Below, in pieces: positions 1 to 15,138 of a stretch of 64,000 nt of DNA. Both the position numbers and the translations under genes were made by a program. Positions within the stretch are counted from its first letter, which is position 1; each line of letters begins with the position of its first letter. The DNA is taken from contig OX387602.1 of NCBI GenBank assembly GCA_947568835.1, positions 25,719,021 to 25,783,020 on the forward strand, in the 5' to 3' direction. The DNA is from Protonemura montana. Its lineage: Eukaryota > Arthropoda > Insecta > Plecoptera > Nemouridae. Below the pieces are notes generated by a model that saw nothing but the letters and a program-made list of their open reading frames with translations, was not told where the DNA came from and made no database searches.

Positions 1-2095
1 TGCTTGCATGTGGAATCACGTGGGCGTAGGATATCAGCTACGTGTCTACAGCACACGAGTAGGTTGCACGTGAGCCGTGCCCCACGCACTGCACACGCAC
101 AATGCACGTAACTGAATCGATAAGTAGACGAAGTGCGGGCGAAGGGAGGGAGACGAATTTATGGAAAACTGCAGTGCATGTACTCGTCACGAATTCTTTC
201 GATCCCATTAAAACTGGATTCTCAGAAAATTAAAACATGTTCGCCGGGTACGAGATCGAAAAGTCGTATCATCACAAATGTGCGTGCGTTCTACGCGTTT
301 TCCACTGACACATTAATGTTTCTCAAAATTCTGTCGCACTTTTCCGTTCTAAAAATTGGGTTTCATTTGGGGATAACGCGCTAACTCATTAATGCAATAA
401 TACCTACATTAAAACAATGATAACGGATTAAATTAATTTAATTTTCGGACCTTTTAAACATGAAACGTTGTCAGAAATCAAAATGAAAGTCATGTACAGC
501 GTCCATAAATCACAAGTGAATGCAAAATAATTAAATATGTTCTCGAATTTCGCAATTTATGAAAGCAATTTGAAATTGGAGTTGATTACTCGTGGAGTTT
601 GGTTTGCATCAGTCGTTGGACACATTGATGTCCCTCGGCCCCGCGTTTCACGGCTTGTTTAACAGCGACTGACAGTTTATTTAAATTTAAAGCTTAGGAG
701 TTATACGTATAGCATACTGCCTTCCACGACCCCACCCCTAACGCTCACCCTACCATTCTACTCTCACTTTTATCAACTTATAGGCAAACTCAATTTGGAG
801 TCAGCTAAAATACCCCCGAATGAATATCATAATTTGCCGCATGAACAAAAGGAATGTAAAAATCCGACTGGGATTCGATACCCTACTGTCTAGCTTATGA
901 GAAAAAATACCATCACAAAGTGCCCCTGCCAGCTCAACTCGTAAGTGAAATTTCGCAAATTATTTCAGTGACGGGATTTCCAAATAGTACTTATTAAAAC
1001 AGAAAACTAATTCCCAAGATTGTTATTATTGGTAGCAAGATTCTCATAAAAACTCTAAAAGCAAAACATCTTGGCAATTAGAGTAAAAGATAATTTGCAA
1101 TGTTTTTCAAAAATGACAGTTGGCCCGCATAAACCCTCAAAACGACCGATGACGCCTCTGCCGGCCAAGTATGTACTCTCGCTGAACGGAGTATTGTCTC
1201 GTTGAAATCTGTCCCGTCTCTGGATTATTAGGGTAACTAAAGCTATTCCTGCGCCACTTTACCCAAAATACGCTGTAGTCATTTAAGATGCTCTGCCAAT
1301 ACAACATTTCCATTACAACATATACCCAGTGACCTCGAACCAGGTTAAACTGTTGTTTGCATCTAAATAAAACCGTCGATTCACCTCTTCAATAAGTTAA
1401 TTTACACGATAAAAGCAAACAGGGAGAAATACACGAATAATCCGATCCCACTGCTCAAGCGCTACGGTTCTAACTAGCTTTATTTCATGCTGCGGTTGAT
1501 GTAGGTGCTTCTCTTTATTTATGATAGCCGGTAAATTTATAAGCAGTTTTATCAGACAATCTCCAGGGAGCGAGTGCTTTGCATTCGTTAGCGAACTTGG
1601 CTGCTGCTATCGCCCGTGCACAAGGAGCGGGCCGTTTGGCGTCGACGACGTCGGGGTAAGTGTACTCCTTGTATAACGTGCAGGCCCGCATCAAAGTTGT
1701 GACGACCCGCGCCTCAGCTTGCGACGCCGGCATGCGTCACGGCGCCCTCGACGCTTCCAAATCACACACACTCTAATTGTCCACGAAAGACATACCTATT
1801 TACTTAGGAGCAGCAATTATAGAAGGGAATGTCGTCGAATTTTCCACTTCCAGAAACGCATTTAGCATACGCAGTGGATCCTGTTTACAATTGCGGACTG
1901 GGGAGGTAAAACTTTCCACAAAACTTCCAAAATGAAGTCAACAGAATTGTTCTTTAGAAATAACACAATAATCCGGCGACCAAAGAACCGTTGCACAACA
2001 AGAGCAAGGTATCATCACAGACAAAAAAAGGCCATTACTCGTCGGTTAACTACTTTGTATAAAATAATAACGGTTATGTGACACTTGTTGCGTGG

Positions 2096-2350
2096 AAATG
2101 TCCATGCACGACGGGGGGCATCGGACGCCCCTCATTGCTTTCCGCCCCCCGCGTGACCTCGACGGCGAACCCGGCCGCCCCGACGATGGCCGGGGACGCG
2201 AGATCATTAGTAAACATACGCGTCCCGGCACTGCTGCCGACGCCGCCGATATGACCATTACGGCTTAGGAGCAGGGCGGGGCGCTGGAATGCGACCGCGA
2301 CGCCGTGTGGATTAGGGGGCGCCTGGCGTCGGCGTCGAAGGTGCAACAAG
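2096..2350. other. CpG-rich island with GGCGTC repeats
   Basis: A block much richer in G, C and CpG than its AT-rich surroundings. It contains GCCGACGCCGCC near 2,235 and GGCGTCGGCGTCGAAGG near 2,328. Overlapping frames are open on both strands, which is expected from low stop-codon frequency in such sequence, so I do not call a gene. It could be a regulatory element or CpG island. Function is not known. Confidence 0.5.
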
Positions 2351-2873
2351 ACGGCCGACACTCGTTTGCATGCAAATCAGCCCCTGCTAAATGGACGTCA
2401 TCTGGCCGCGGCGCAGGGAAAAAGATCTTACGAATATTAAGAGCAACGAGTTTGTGTTGTTACGAGATTACGTGGTTGGCTCGCAGGGACGAATCGTGGT
2501 CTGGTCTACGAGTCAGACGCTCAACTTTTCCTAGTGAAAATGTTTTGCACGCTGGAGGGCGAGCCCCGACAATCGGTTCTGTCATCGCGGTCGAAGGTCG
2601 GCGTGCAATCAGCTTGTTGGCAAGATGTCGAGGACCGATTGACCTGTGTGAAGTCGGCTCGAAATTTCGATGGATTCATCCGAAAATTCCTTTCATGCTC
2701 AAAAATTCATTACTTCTCAATGGAAATCGCAAATAATCGAGCGTTTAGCCGTGGCCAGCGCGAAGCAGGGTGCTCGACTCGAGAGGCAACGCGGTGCGGC
2801 GTGGCGCGGTGGGAAATTGGGCCTGGCATGGGTTTGATAACATCGAATCAAGTGACGAGGGCCAGGGTGGCAA

Positions 2874-2889
2874 CCCCCCCCCCCCCCCC
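2874..2889 (+). repeat. Poly-C run (16 C)
   Basis: An uninterrupted run of 16 cytosines followed by a pyrimidine-rich stretch. It is one of five C or G homopolymers of 14-18 bases in the window. Confidence 0.95.
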
Positions 2890-4342
2890 TTCTTCCTCCC
2901 TTATCCCATCCCTTGCCACTACACTGATGGCCGCCATTAATTACACCAGTGACAAATTAACGTGGTGGCGGGATGGTCATCGTCCAGGGGTGGGGAAGGG
3001 GACGAGTAAAGGGTCAACGAGATGACAAACTCGCAGCCCATCCATTTTGTCACTCAGCTCGAGAACTTTTAGAAGCACACAATCAAAACATCACAAGTGG
3101 ATGAGTTGGTTGTTGGGGGAGGGCACGAAGGCTGATAAAGTTGGTATTTCGCACTTTATTTAACATGTTTCGCTGCGGTGTTTCAATAACTTGTGTTTTC
3201 TACACGTGAGAGAAACCTCGGATTTTGCGGTGGCAGTGCGGTTTGTGACCCGACAGTGTTTTCTTTGTCGGGGGTTGGTTTGAGTGCGATGGTGGAGGCG
3301 CCACGCTTGGCAGCCTGCTCGTGAATAGGCGTGGAGAGGAGACGTGGCTTTTCGAGTTTTGATTGATGAGTGTTCTGCAATTCAGGCGCAAGTTGTGACG
3401 TATAGCCCAAAGCGTTCAAAGCAGTGGGATGGCGGTCATTTCATTACAGTGGAGGTGCCGAGTTTTAATTGCTCTGCGGGCTGCATTTAGGGGCAACTGA
3501 TTTTGGAATGACCTGAACGCATTTTTCTCTAAATTAAATGAACGCTTCTTACGTGATCGGCCGTTATTTTGCCATTCAAATAACGGACGCACAATCTAGC
3601 TCGATCGATAGAATAATCAATCTTCTAGATGTGTGATTGATCTGCTAGTCAGAACCGAGCAAGTGTTGAATGTGTTACGTTTAACATGCGGATCAGCAAT
3701 GCAAATGGTTGTCCTCCAAAGAAATGAATGCGCTTGCTTGACCTTTTCAAAGACAGCAGCACACACGCTCGGATTATTCGTAGAATTTACGCAGGAAAAG
3801 AAGCGTTCCTGTTGTAAGCCGATTTCGTGAGATGCCCATTCGAAATGCGGTGGGAAAATAGAATAAAATAAAATACACCTTCAACTTTGCGACTAAATCT
3901 TGCAAACTACTTTCTTTGCCAACAAACTTGCTGAGATAATGAAATCTCTTCCAGGTACGTAACGAATTGCTTGCCCAACTTAATTGCATCGCAAAGTAAA
4001 CTTGCATTTATAGTTTTATGAATCTCTCAGCACAAAGAATAAAAAAGAACGACACGGACCGAAAAAAACCCATTGGCAATTATTTTAATTTTAATGAAAC
4101 ACAGTCCTTGAACCGTCGGCACCCCCGTGGTACATTCAGCGTTGCCCTAGCATCTTTCACGGCCTTACCTAATAGCGCATACAAACGTAAACGGAAAATT
4201 GGAGATTTTTGTCAGCAGTAAACTGCTTTATTGAAATGCAAATGCGGTGTACGCCTCGCTTTCTTCGGCATAAATTGTCTCTGCCATTCTTCTCGCCGAG
4301 TTCAAATTAATTCTGAATTACCATCAATGTGCGAACGCTCTT

Positions 4343-4376
4343 GCTGGCTGGCTGACTGGCTGGCTGGCTGGCTGGC
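4343..4376 (+). repeat. (CTGG)n microsatellite
   Basis: About eight tandem CTGG units, one of them altered to CTGA. A simple-sequence repeat with no coding context. Confidence 0.9.
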
Positions 4377-7300
4377 GGTTCGTACAAACTCTTTACAAGC
4401 GAGTGTTTAAAAGACTTTGGCAAGTTACAAGGCTACATGGATAATAACGACTAATGTGTGCGAGCAATTTTTCAATGTGCCGCGCCGGTGCTATTCAGCA
4501 ACGTGTAAACGTGACGTGCATGGTAACCGGCCGCATGTAATACACGTGTGGTACAGCTGTGCAGCGACATTGTCCCAGCTTCCTTCACAAGTAGACGGGG
4601 GACTCTAGTGGCTTGCCTTGCGTCACACCGATGTCGTTACGATCGATTATATCGCAAGCAAAAGTTTAAAGTAAAGATGTCGGTGAAAGATGTGGAAAAG
4701 GGATATGAAGCTAGATTTAATATGCAATTCAATGGGAAATAATAAAACGCAGTGTGTGATCAAGAACAACTATGGCTGCGCTTGTAACTGGGAATAAACA
4801 ATACACCCCATAGGTCGTTGCTCAATTCCATCCCCACAGGGCAATAGTAAATTATTAATGCCAAACTATACGTGGTTGTGAACCGCTTTTTGGTTACCCT
4901 CCTCTATCGGGCATATATGGACACTTGCAACGGTTCACTACTGCTGTCCGTATATACATACAGTGACATAGTAATAATATAATATGATAATTACAATTAC
5001 CGATATCAAATGAACAAAGCTTTGAACAGATATATCGTGTTCAGCGCTGTAAATTGTAACACGAGGAACAACGTATTGCATGTCTGCCTGTCAGAGTCAT
5101 AGCGCACAACTGTGCGGTCAATTTATACACAGCGACCAGAAAACCAAGCTAGCAAAATGTATTATGCAACCAAGACCACTCAAATAAAATAAACAGTGTC
5201 TCTATTGTTGTTTAAAAATAGTACACATAACTAAGCGCCGTGCATCGACTATCCTTGGCCCCAAATTTGTAAGAGTGTGCAATGCTCAAGATGAAATAAC
5301 GAGCTGGTTATGAGCTACCATCTTTCCCGGTGCAACGAGTGCCGTTTCGAAATCATATTTTCCGCCTCTCCTTTCTCGGACTTGTGCCCAAACGCCAAGA
5401 AAACTGCGAGTACATCACTGTGCAGGCAAGAACTTACTTGGCCCGGCCAAGGCGACGCTTTAACGTCTCACGGCCTGTCGCATAATTAACACGAAACCAC
5501 ACTGTAACTAGTATTTACATTGGCTGCTTGAAATATCTAACTCGCTTAGCGGTTTATTTCTGGGATGCAACGACGAGTAATTCTGATGAAAACAAGTTCT
5601 GATGCGTGTGTTTGTGTACATACGCCGCATTGTCGCGACATTGTAAGTACATAACGTAAGGTTGGTCGAGGGTTGGGCATGAGTTATATTAATTATTGAA
5701 GACAAGAAACGAGGCAGAATGTGTATGGAACCATTAATAATGTTGTTTGTTGCTCGACTCTGTGTACAGACGAAATGTTATCGCGTGGCGTTTTGGTGGC
5801 GGAATTCATTAGTAATAACGTAGGTACTGAATTAGGCAGCTCCCTGCAATCCTGTTCTAGCCGCGGGTTGAACGGTGGCAGAATTTTGTGTCGAGCACGT
5901 GCACTCGGTATGTGTCATAAATCAAGCCGCGTCGTCAAAGGCGCTCACAGCTTGATCACTTCGCTTTTTTTGAGTACCTCGGTCGCGTTGAAATATCGAA
6001 AAAAGAATGCTTCTTATTTTCTTGTCGGTCTAGCCAGCCGTATAAGGTTGCCAGAAAATTGGGATGGTTCATCGGCCTTGCATCCCGTTTCTTTAAACGT
6101 ATCCCAATTAAAAATAAACCCACGCCGTGTCACCAATGAAACGTAACAAAAAAATCCAGTTGCATTAGTCAATTGAACGAATTCTTACAATTGAAACAAA
6201 AAAAGCCCCTGTTGCTTTACCTCCCACGAGTACTAAATAAGATTGTTCGTCAAAAAAAAAACTGTAAACTTGTGATACACTTAAAAATTGTTTAATATCA
6301 TTAAGGGTGTAGGTGGAGGCGCCGAGTTTGCAAACTGTAGAAAAAGGGTTCGTATTTCCTCATCTTGCAAACAAAGCCCAGACGGTCTGCTCAAGTCAAA
6401 ATGATATTTACGCGAGGAGGCAGGCAGAAGTTGTTTAATCTTGGATGTTAGAATTACAGCAAACTTTTGTCACGCGGCGCGACCCGTACGATTTATGCGC
6501 TGCTCTCCGTCGCTCGTTGCGCGCGCAGCGTACACGGCAGCAGCAGCAGCAGCCAGCGACTAGAGCCTAATGTTATTTAGTGCTGTAAAAGCAGGTGCTT
6601 ATGAGTTATGAAAACTGAAACACAATCCTGTCACAGTTTCACATAATATACGACATTCTTGTTGCAATTTGGGAAACGCCATAAATTCCTCCGTTAAAGT
6701 CGTCGACAAAATATCCATAAAAAACGGCGCACGGCAAAACCGGAGAGCCACCCGTGCCAGCTCACTGAGCACTTGCTTGTTTGTTTTGTTAGTTTTGTTT
6801 GTTTGCATCAATGCATCACGAACTGAAACTATTCAAACTTTCTGCTCGCGCACAGGCGACTAAAAACGTCAACGATGCAATGTTGCATTCGGATAAATAT
6901 CGGAGGATATCTTTTCAAAGGTTTCTAGTGCGGGGGTTGCGCCATGGAGGGTGGAGGGTGGAAGGGGGGCTGGAGCGATTGCCCTCCGGCGGACGGAGGA
7001 CGGTCGCCAACGAACCGTGCACGTGCATTAGCCGGGGCATGGAAATGGGGCCTTCGTGAGCCCGGCAGGCCCGTCGTGGACACGAGACCCAATTGCAGCC
7101 CCTTGCCTCGACAATCAGGGGACAGCTCGCTCCTTACAGCGACCGGGAAAATACTGGAACAACCGATGTGCCCGTTAGGAGCAATCAGTAGCGCTACGGA
7201 AACTGAGCTCTGCAGCTAAAACTTTTTACCATGCTGAAGTTCATCACACGAAGCTATGTGAAGCTATACTAGGTATGCTAGGTTATACACAGGTACGTGC

Positions 7301-8819
7301 TCGCGTTTAAGCATAAATAAGCTTTTATTGCTTGCTATTCCCAGTAAACAAGCTGCGCAAAATGAAGCTTAATGACATTTCTTGCATTTGCGAAATTCTT
7401 CGACAAGAATTTCCCGGCTTCCGATGCCATCTCGATTTGCTCGGCGAGTCCCGAGACTGATATCAACTCGTGCTGCAGCATTCAAGGGCGGCACGACTTT
7501 CCACTTTCCAGCCACAGCGCTCGATGCCAAAACGTTAAAACGCCGTTATATCACCGACCATAATACTCTTGTCATATAATAATAATATTAAATAAAATTC
7601 CGCCTTCGCGACCCCGAGGAGAAACTTTTCAAAGCAAAATGCTTTTCTTTGAGATTTCCATGACAAAGTTTAATAACATTCCTCTACTCACCGCCCAGCT
7701 TTTCCGTGCCGAGCAAACACCGGATCGTCGTCATGACAATGAAAAGAAGGGGCGAGATAGAAGATGGGTACTAACCTGTGGAAAGAAGAGAAAACAATAT
7801 TTAAATTGCAATCCTGGCAACACAAGCATCTGCACGATTTTCGAGGTAGCTTTCCTAATTCACAGTCCTGAGGGAGAGAATAGGACGTATATATAGGTCC
7901 GTCGACTTCCTCGAGCTCTAGAACCAATTGCTCAATTCCCTCCCGTCCTGACTAAATTTCATTACCGCAATCATCTGATATCCAGACATGGTCCCTTATC
8001 AAAAATCATCGTTCAGAAAATTTCGTTCTATCTGCTTTCTCGTAGTTTACCTAAACGAGCAAGCTAACAAAAAGATTCTTCTAGATTTTTGTGTAAGCGT
8101 AGCACGGAGAAGTGTTTCTTCAATTTCATCTACTCGGCCAGCTAGTTAGTCATCTAAAACTCGAAAACAATGTCGTTGCTCGACATGCGCCTCCCGAGAC
8201 ACCTCCTCTCGGTTTTGGTCCGTCGCCAGAATACGGGTCGCTCGTGCGGGATCGCTGGTGCAGCGGTCCCAGGTCCCGCAGATGCGAGTCAAATGAATGA
8301 GGAATGTCGCCGGCTGGCGAGCTGGACGCTTCGACAGGTCAAAGAGTTAAGTGAAACCGCAATCAGGGTGGTCCATTAATCAAGCTTCTGACCTAACATC
8401 AACAACGTTACACACACACACACCTATACCATCCCACCCTATGCATCCATCCGAGTACTTGGCAAACGCGTGCATTGTTTGCATTCCTGATGTGGCGTTG
8501 ATCCTGCAGCTAATGCATCGGGAGGACCCGTGTCTGGTCGGCCCATTACGCCTTCCATTGTCGGGTGACAGATGGTCGTGAGGCTTTCCAATCCACCAAC
8601 TTGCGTTAATTGCTTTCTCGATTCACAACCCTATTGTGAAAAAATAATCGGAGTGACATTTTCAAGCCCGGCACGCAATCCGGACATTTCGTGAGATGGT
8701 CTCGAGCGTCTTGACAATGAACGCCATAGCGAAATGCCAAGTGTCGCAGAAATGCAGCCGCTCCTATTGTAATTGAACGCGGGGCTAAAGGTCATGCGTG
8801 GCCAGGTCAGATGCGTGAC

Positions 8820-9010
8820 ATCGCGTCGTGAATTAGTTCGTCCCGTCGCCGCCGAGATTCGCCGGAGTGAGTGATGACACGCGGCGGCGCGTCAGGCGTG
8901 GCCCGAATGCGTCGGATTCGAAGCGTGTATCGGATCGTACCGATCATATCGCCGGTCCGTTCACGCGAGACCGCGAGACCGCGACGCCGACGAGTGGGGT
9001 CGCACTAACG
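8820..9010. other. CpG-rich island
   Basis: GC-rich, CpG-rich segment containing CGTCGCCGCCGAG and a run of GAGACCGCGAGACCGCGACG (direct repeat of GAGACCGCGA) near 8,967-8,990. No plausible gene is seen. It belongs to the same scattered class of islands as 2.1 kb and 15.5 kb. Confidence 0.45.
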
Positions 9011-10327
9011 GCGAACGGTTTTTAGGTCGGCGTTTAAAAACTTTGAAGAAGGTTTGCTCGTGGAATTTGGAAAATTCAACTCGCGCGTCACCCAATAGCG
9101 ATCTCTATACGTGGGCGAAAAGTTTTTGTAAAACAAAAACTCTGCTTGCAAAAATAGAGCGTCACGTCATGAAGAGATAACAAATGTGTAGTCCTTACAA
9201 TAAACGTTACAAACATGTCATCAATTAGGAAACAAAAATAGATAGGTTGATTGTAATGCACCACTAAATCACAGCTCAAGAGCCGTTTGATCAAACAACG
9301 AAGACAGAATAGGTAGGAATGCATAAAATTAACGTTCAACGCACCAACAACGTCCCAATAAATTACCTCCTTTCTACAATCGGTTATTTATTTGATGTGA
9401 CACCACGACTCAGCTGTCTCATCCTATTTATACTTGCAATTAAATAATTACGGTGACTTCCACAAAATGGTTGCATAAAGGATTTTTAGGAAGGCGTTTG
9501 ACCGCCTGCTTTGTTTGTCACCAGCCGCGGACGGCCCGTGCGGTGCTCGGCCCGCGAGGTGCGCCAAATTGGCACGGACGCCCAAATGACTCACGCCGAC
9601 GCCCACGACAAGCTGGATGACGCATGTTTGACGACGCACTATCAGCCGCTCCCTCCATTAACGAGGCGGATAAAGGTGGGGATTTACATTTGAGGGTGAA
9701 ATCTGGAAGCCCTAACATCGTTTCCTGGCGTCTCTTTTCAGGTTTGTTTAACAAGTTCGATCGTCATAAGTTTTCCCGGATCCTATGGCCACACGTTCCG
9801 TCCAAATATTCAGTAAAAAAAGTTTTCCCGCACAGAAGCAATAAGTTTTGCTTCCGTATACCTATATAGAAATCGCTAAATGAAAATCCCATTTTCTTCG
9901 CAACTTCCATGCTAAAATTTCCATGCTCCTTCGATGGCATAATGTATGTAAAGTGGTTCCTAAATCGATATCAATTTGTATTTCAAACTATCAAAAGTTT
10001 TTTTTTACACAGGGAAAAGCTACTTTTGGTCTGTCATAACTGCACCATAAGAATCTATGAGATTGGGTGCGCTATGTAAGTTGGAGCTAAGCATGCCGTG
10101 CACCCCGATTCCCGAACCGTGTCGAAGTCGCAAAGTTTGTGCCGCTGTGCACTGGCATGCATGAGCCACCATTTTTACATATTTCACGTAATAATACACT
10201 AACGAACTCACAAACTATTTTCTCGTACCAAATTCTGACAATTGCAGTTCGTACACGCTGAACGGTGTTTTGTCACGACACATAAATATAATACAAACAC
10301 AATGCCAAAGTTCTTTGGCAAAAAACA

Positions 10328-10341
10328 GGGGGGGGGGGGGG
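10328..10341 (+). repeat. Poly-G run (14 G)
   Basis: Fourteen consecutive guanines in an otherwise AT-rich stretch. Confidence 0.95.
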
Positions 10342-13300
10342 AGTTAATGCTTGAATCCGTACTTACTTATCATTATCTATAGTTTTGCATCGCGTGTAGA
10401 ATTGTGCAGGTGCCATAATAAATAAATTTCTCACGAGCAATTAACGAAACACAGTGTACTTTACTACAAGCGCGATTACATCTTGACGACTATTTCAGTT
10501 TTTAAGTGCATTTAATGGAATTCCTTCGAGAGATTCCACGAGAAAATTATTTTACAATTTCAAAGCTATACCGGTAATAAATGTAAGCAGATGCCCACTT
10601 CCATAAAGTTGCAATAAAAACGCTCAGGAAATTAAGTGTGTTACGTAATATATTGATTAACAAATTAACAAGATTGCATTTATAAAATTAATGCATATAT
10701 TTTCAGGCATTGAAAATATATTTACCTGTAGTGATTGCAGTCTTGAAAAGTAAAGAAATAGAACTGCACTTAAAGCGTTGCCTAAGTGAACATTATTAAC
10801 CGGGCCAATGACACGATAGAAAACTAAGAAGCTACACCAGCGAAGAACCCTATAAGTAAATTTGCTCCCAAACCACCCCGCTAAGCCGATCCATCCCTTT
10901 CTGGTCCCCGAACATGGTCTAACTAATGATGGTCAGCGTCCCTCTGATTTATCTGCCTTATCCCATGACATTCATGTGCTGTTAATGCCGGTCGAGCTAG
11001 CCAGGGATGGGGAGGGTGCGTGCCGGGTTGCTTTGACCGCGACCCCCTCGACCCAGCCGTGGTGAGTACACGCACAATCCAGCTCGTGACTGGACTGGCA
11101 ATCGCCGACCTGGCGCCGCGCCGGCCACACGGTACGACCGTGGTTTGACGACGCACTTGCAACGCACTTCAATTGGCCGGGGAGAAAAGGTTGGGCGAAC
11201 TAATAAAAGGTCGCTGTTGGGAATGGGGTTGGAGCGAACTTATTGGCGTGTTAATGGTGGCAGAAGAAACGCAAAAGAACGAGCTGATTTTTTTCGCCTC
11301 TACAAATAAAATAGTCTCGAGTCCGTTCATAATTACTGGCGAAGCCGAAGCAAAAAAAGTTTGCTGTACGCAGAGAACTAATTTCAACTTTACTCGACGC
11401 CATTTATATACGCTTGATACTTTATCAGCAAGTGCATAAGCGTGCTCCATATATCTACATGTAGATAATTACAGACTGTGATCTCCACTAAAATGCTATC
11501 TAGAAAATGAGAGCTTGTGCAGTTGCACAAGAAGAATAGATCAGCACAATGGCATCCATAGCGACAAGAAAGGAAGAAAGGAGGACGACAAAGGGTATGG
11601 GGGATACGGATGGCTTGGCAAGAAAACCAGGGATGAATGAAATTGAAAGAAATTATTAGTGCCAAGTGGAAAACGCGGGTGAAAACTATAATACAGAAGC
11701 AGCGATGTCACGATATTAAATTAATTATCAGAGAAGGAAGGGGAGAAATGGGACTATGGGCAGAGTGAGCGCGACGCAGAATGAGTCCAATGCGATTCAG
11801 GCAAATTGATGTAGGAACACTAAAGGAATTACGTTGTCATCTGTAATGTCGACTGACGTCACATCCACCCTCCCTTACGCATCACATAAATGATGCATAA
11901 CGCGTATGATCGCCGACTCATTAGTCATAATTAAAATAAGCCACCGTTGCTTTCCGAGACACCGAAAAGTCTAGTGAATCCAATTGATCGTGTGCATCAG
12001 CGAGCCCAAAACAGTGGCGGCATGCATAGCATAGCACACATTAGCGACAATGAGTTGCATACTAATCAGAGTCCCTGGTGCAACGTTGGGTACTGCATGG
12101 GCACGCTCTCCTCAGCGGCAGCATCAGCAGCATCACCGGCAGTGAAAACCATGCTACAAGCTAGCCAACTTCAAAGACTCGGCTAGCCGCGCGAACGATC
12201 TTTTCTTCTTCCGCTACAGCTTTTCCAGTCATTCCATATACGCAGAAGAAATGAGCTGGGAGGTTGAATGGTATCGTTACACTTTCAGAGAGAAAACTAC
12301 TTTACAAATAGCACACAGAAAAAGCGTGATTTTCAAGTACTTTTGAAAATAAATATTTATTTGTATCAGACTTTCAAAATTACTTACAACGAACATTAAA
12401 ACCAATTTAAAGCACAAGCAAATTCGCTTGATTAATAAACTTGTGATTACAGATTTGACGCATTACTATGGTGTTTCGAAGACAAAAATTCAACCGTAAA
12501 ACCACGGCTGAAAGTTAGTGAATTTAATCCGCTTTTAGGGATGTATATGTTATAAACTACCCGCCTCTCCCTAAATGTCACACTCATTGGGTGTCGTCAT
12601 TATACCATCCGAGCCACGAAAGATGAGCTGCCACAGCGAAGACAGTCTCGTCGGAAAGCTGCCCTTCCACACCCTCTACATTAGTAAGCGAAGGGTGCGC
12701 CTGCAATAGATGCAACCCACCCCGACCGACAAATATACCCCGTTGTCTACACACCAGCACATATCTCTGATTTACCATGGCTGTACATGTTAAAATAACA
12801 CCTACATACGTAGAGCACACCGAATATATATTCAAATTATATCCAAGAGTGCGGTAGTGGTAAAGCAACGCTCTCTGGTTTTGGAAGCACTCGCAAATAA
12901 CCGACCACATTTATTACACACCCGGGTGTACTAAGTCTTCTTCTTGTATCGTCTTTCCTGGATAGGGCTTCGCATTCCATGGACGTTGCCGCACTCGCGG
13001 CATTAGCGGTCACCCTGGATCGCGTCCCGTGCATAAACAACACAATGAATAATGAGAAATACGCTATAGGTAGCTGGTATAGCGCAACTTGCGGTCTGTA
13101 CCGCATCTACGAGATCCCAGTGTAATCTATAAAACCGTGGCGTTTACCTTGCGCCTGGGAGGTACACCTTTCTCCTTGTTCTCCGCCGACCGTTCCTAAT
13201 GAGAAATCGCCAGTTTGGGTAGCTGTGTATATACCATGTTCTCCTGACTTTCTACAATAGGATGATATTCCACCCACAACTTAGCCATGTTTACAGCCCC

Positions 13301-14431
13301 CCACATTCATCTGCGGCCTCTATAATTAAGCCTGTTTAAATCAAACGGGAACTTGGCTTTCTCATTTCGGGATAGTTTTTGCCTTTAATTACAGTCGATT
13401 GCAGTTTCACTTGCAACGGCTTGCATTTCCATTGTTACATTCATATACGTGACGCGCGCAACGTGACTGAGTGTCTAAGGCCCTTCAAAAATTAATGTTT
13501 AGCTCAAATCATTTACAGCACACGATGTATAGGATATCTACCAAGACGTTTAATTTCCATTGAATTTTTCCAGTTCGTGCCAGGCTTCACGGTCATAAAC
13601 CGTCGGCGCGGTGGTAGGTACCGAACACAAAAGCACAATTAAAACTTTTAGACTTTTCAGTCGGCATTAAAAATTATCTCCCGGCAATAGTGGAGGCGAC
13701 GGGGCAGGAGCAAGGCGTCGCGGGGGGTGGGGCACATTTTCTAGTCGCTAGTGATAAAAGTAGGAAACTGAAATCAGTTTCGGCTAGTTTTGCACGCTCA
13801 GACAAATTTGGCGTGCACCAACTTTTTACATTGCCTTTCTCCTCTAGTGCGCTGCGAACGGCGAGTGCAGCGCGACGATCGCCGCCCGATCGAAGGGGCA
13901 AACAAAGGGGAAAAAAACACACGAGCAAGAGTAATTTGTCGCGGCTGCACCGTTTTTGGACACGATTCAAGAAAACAAAGGGCAGATACGGCATGCCATG
14001 AAGCTAGGCTAACAAAATACGCCCCCGGCAACACGGACTGGATTTTCTGTTATTTGGACAAAGTTCGATGGTAGACGGCGACTGATAAAAGAAAAACATG
14101 CCAGAGAATCGCTAAATACTTGACAATTTCAATACTGGGAAAAGACTTTAAGGGATGTTTACGCATCATCAGAGAGAATAATACAAACATTGTACGTGAA
14201 ATACGACACCTATTAGAATATCCAATTTTATCACAATGGTCTACACTAAATTACAGCGATGCAAAAAAAGCGCCCTCGGTCGTTTGGCTTCCAATTCCAA
14301 CACATGACAAGACCGTTAGCATCGTCTCGATTCCGCCTTTGAAAAGAGCACAGAATACACTCAACTATATAGCAAAGTCATGTGCATAAAAAGATCGGCC
14401 GCGTTTGTCAGCGCCGTGCGAAGGGGAGCTG

Positions 14432-14446
14432 CCCCCCCCCCCCCCC
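14432..14446 (+). repeat. Poly-C run (15 C)
   Basis: Fifteen consecutive cytosines preceded by purine-rich AAGGGGAGCTG. Same class as the runs at 2.9, 20.9 and 56.2 kb. Confidence 0.95.
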
Positions 14447-15121
14447 TGCCATCACTGTCTCTGTCACCCCGACCTATTTGCATTCATCTCCAGCACTCAT
14501 CACCGCTGCAATCGCGCAAACGTGCTCAATGAACACCGCCGGCCACGAACAATGCCGCTCAATCTAGGCGCGCATTTTTATAAATCAAAATCGCATTATG
14601 CATATCATTTTCAAGCAGGTCTTTGGGGAATTGATCATCCGTGACTGTAATACATGAATCGTTATTTTAAAAGTCAATTATTTGTGTGTTGTCGCCAGTG
14701 AAACGACAGTGTTATTATTTACAAAGTATAATCATGAATCGATTTACATTTATTTGATGTAGACCTTATAACTCGAGCAAAGGTTGCAAACTCTTCAAAA
14801 GAAGTCACCACTAAAATATTTTGTAAATATCGAAGCTCGAAACGAATCTGCATGGCGAGCGCACGGGAAATTAATGGTTGTACAAGTCGGGCACCCGTAA
14901 TAAATTAAAACTTCATTATGATCGTTCGTAACACTGACAATAAAAGTTTGTCGTTGGCCTAGACGTATCATTAGGGCCCATTAAAATCGTCAATACACAT
15001 TTGAGAAGCGAATTTACACGCAAAGCGCCCTCCGAATCGTGGTTGGCCTGCTTATTGGGTCGGTCATCAGCCTGCAAAGCATGGCAGGGCTCGTAATTCA
15101 CCCACGAACTATCCCAGCGCT

Positions 15122-15138
15122 TGCATGCAATGCATGCA
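15122..15138. repeat. TGCATGCA palindrome pair
   Basis: Two copies of the self-complementary octamer TGCATGCA separated by one A, giving a 17-bp sequence symmetric about its centre. It could be a dimeric transcription-factor site or chance. No gene is attached to it. Confidence 0.6.

Noticed and set aside
868-885. B-box-like GGTATCGAATCCC on the minus strand
   Set aside because: No convincing A box at a suitable distance. Possibly a SINE fragment but unsupported.
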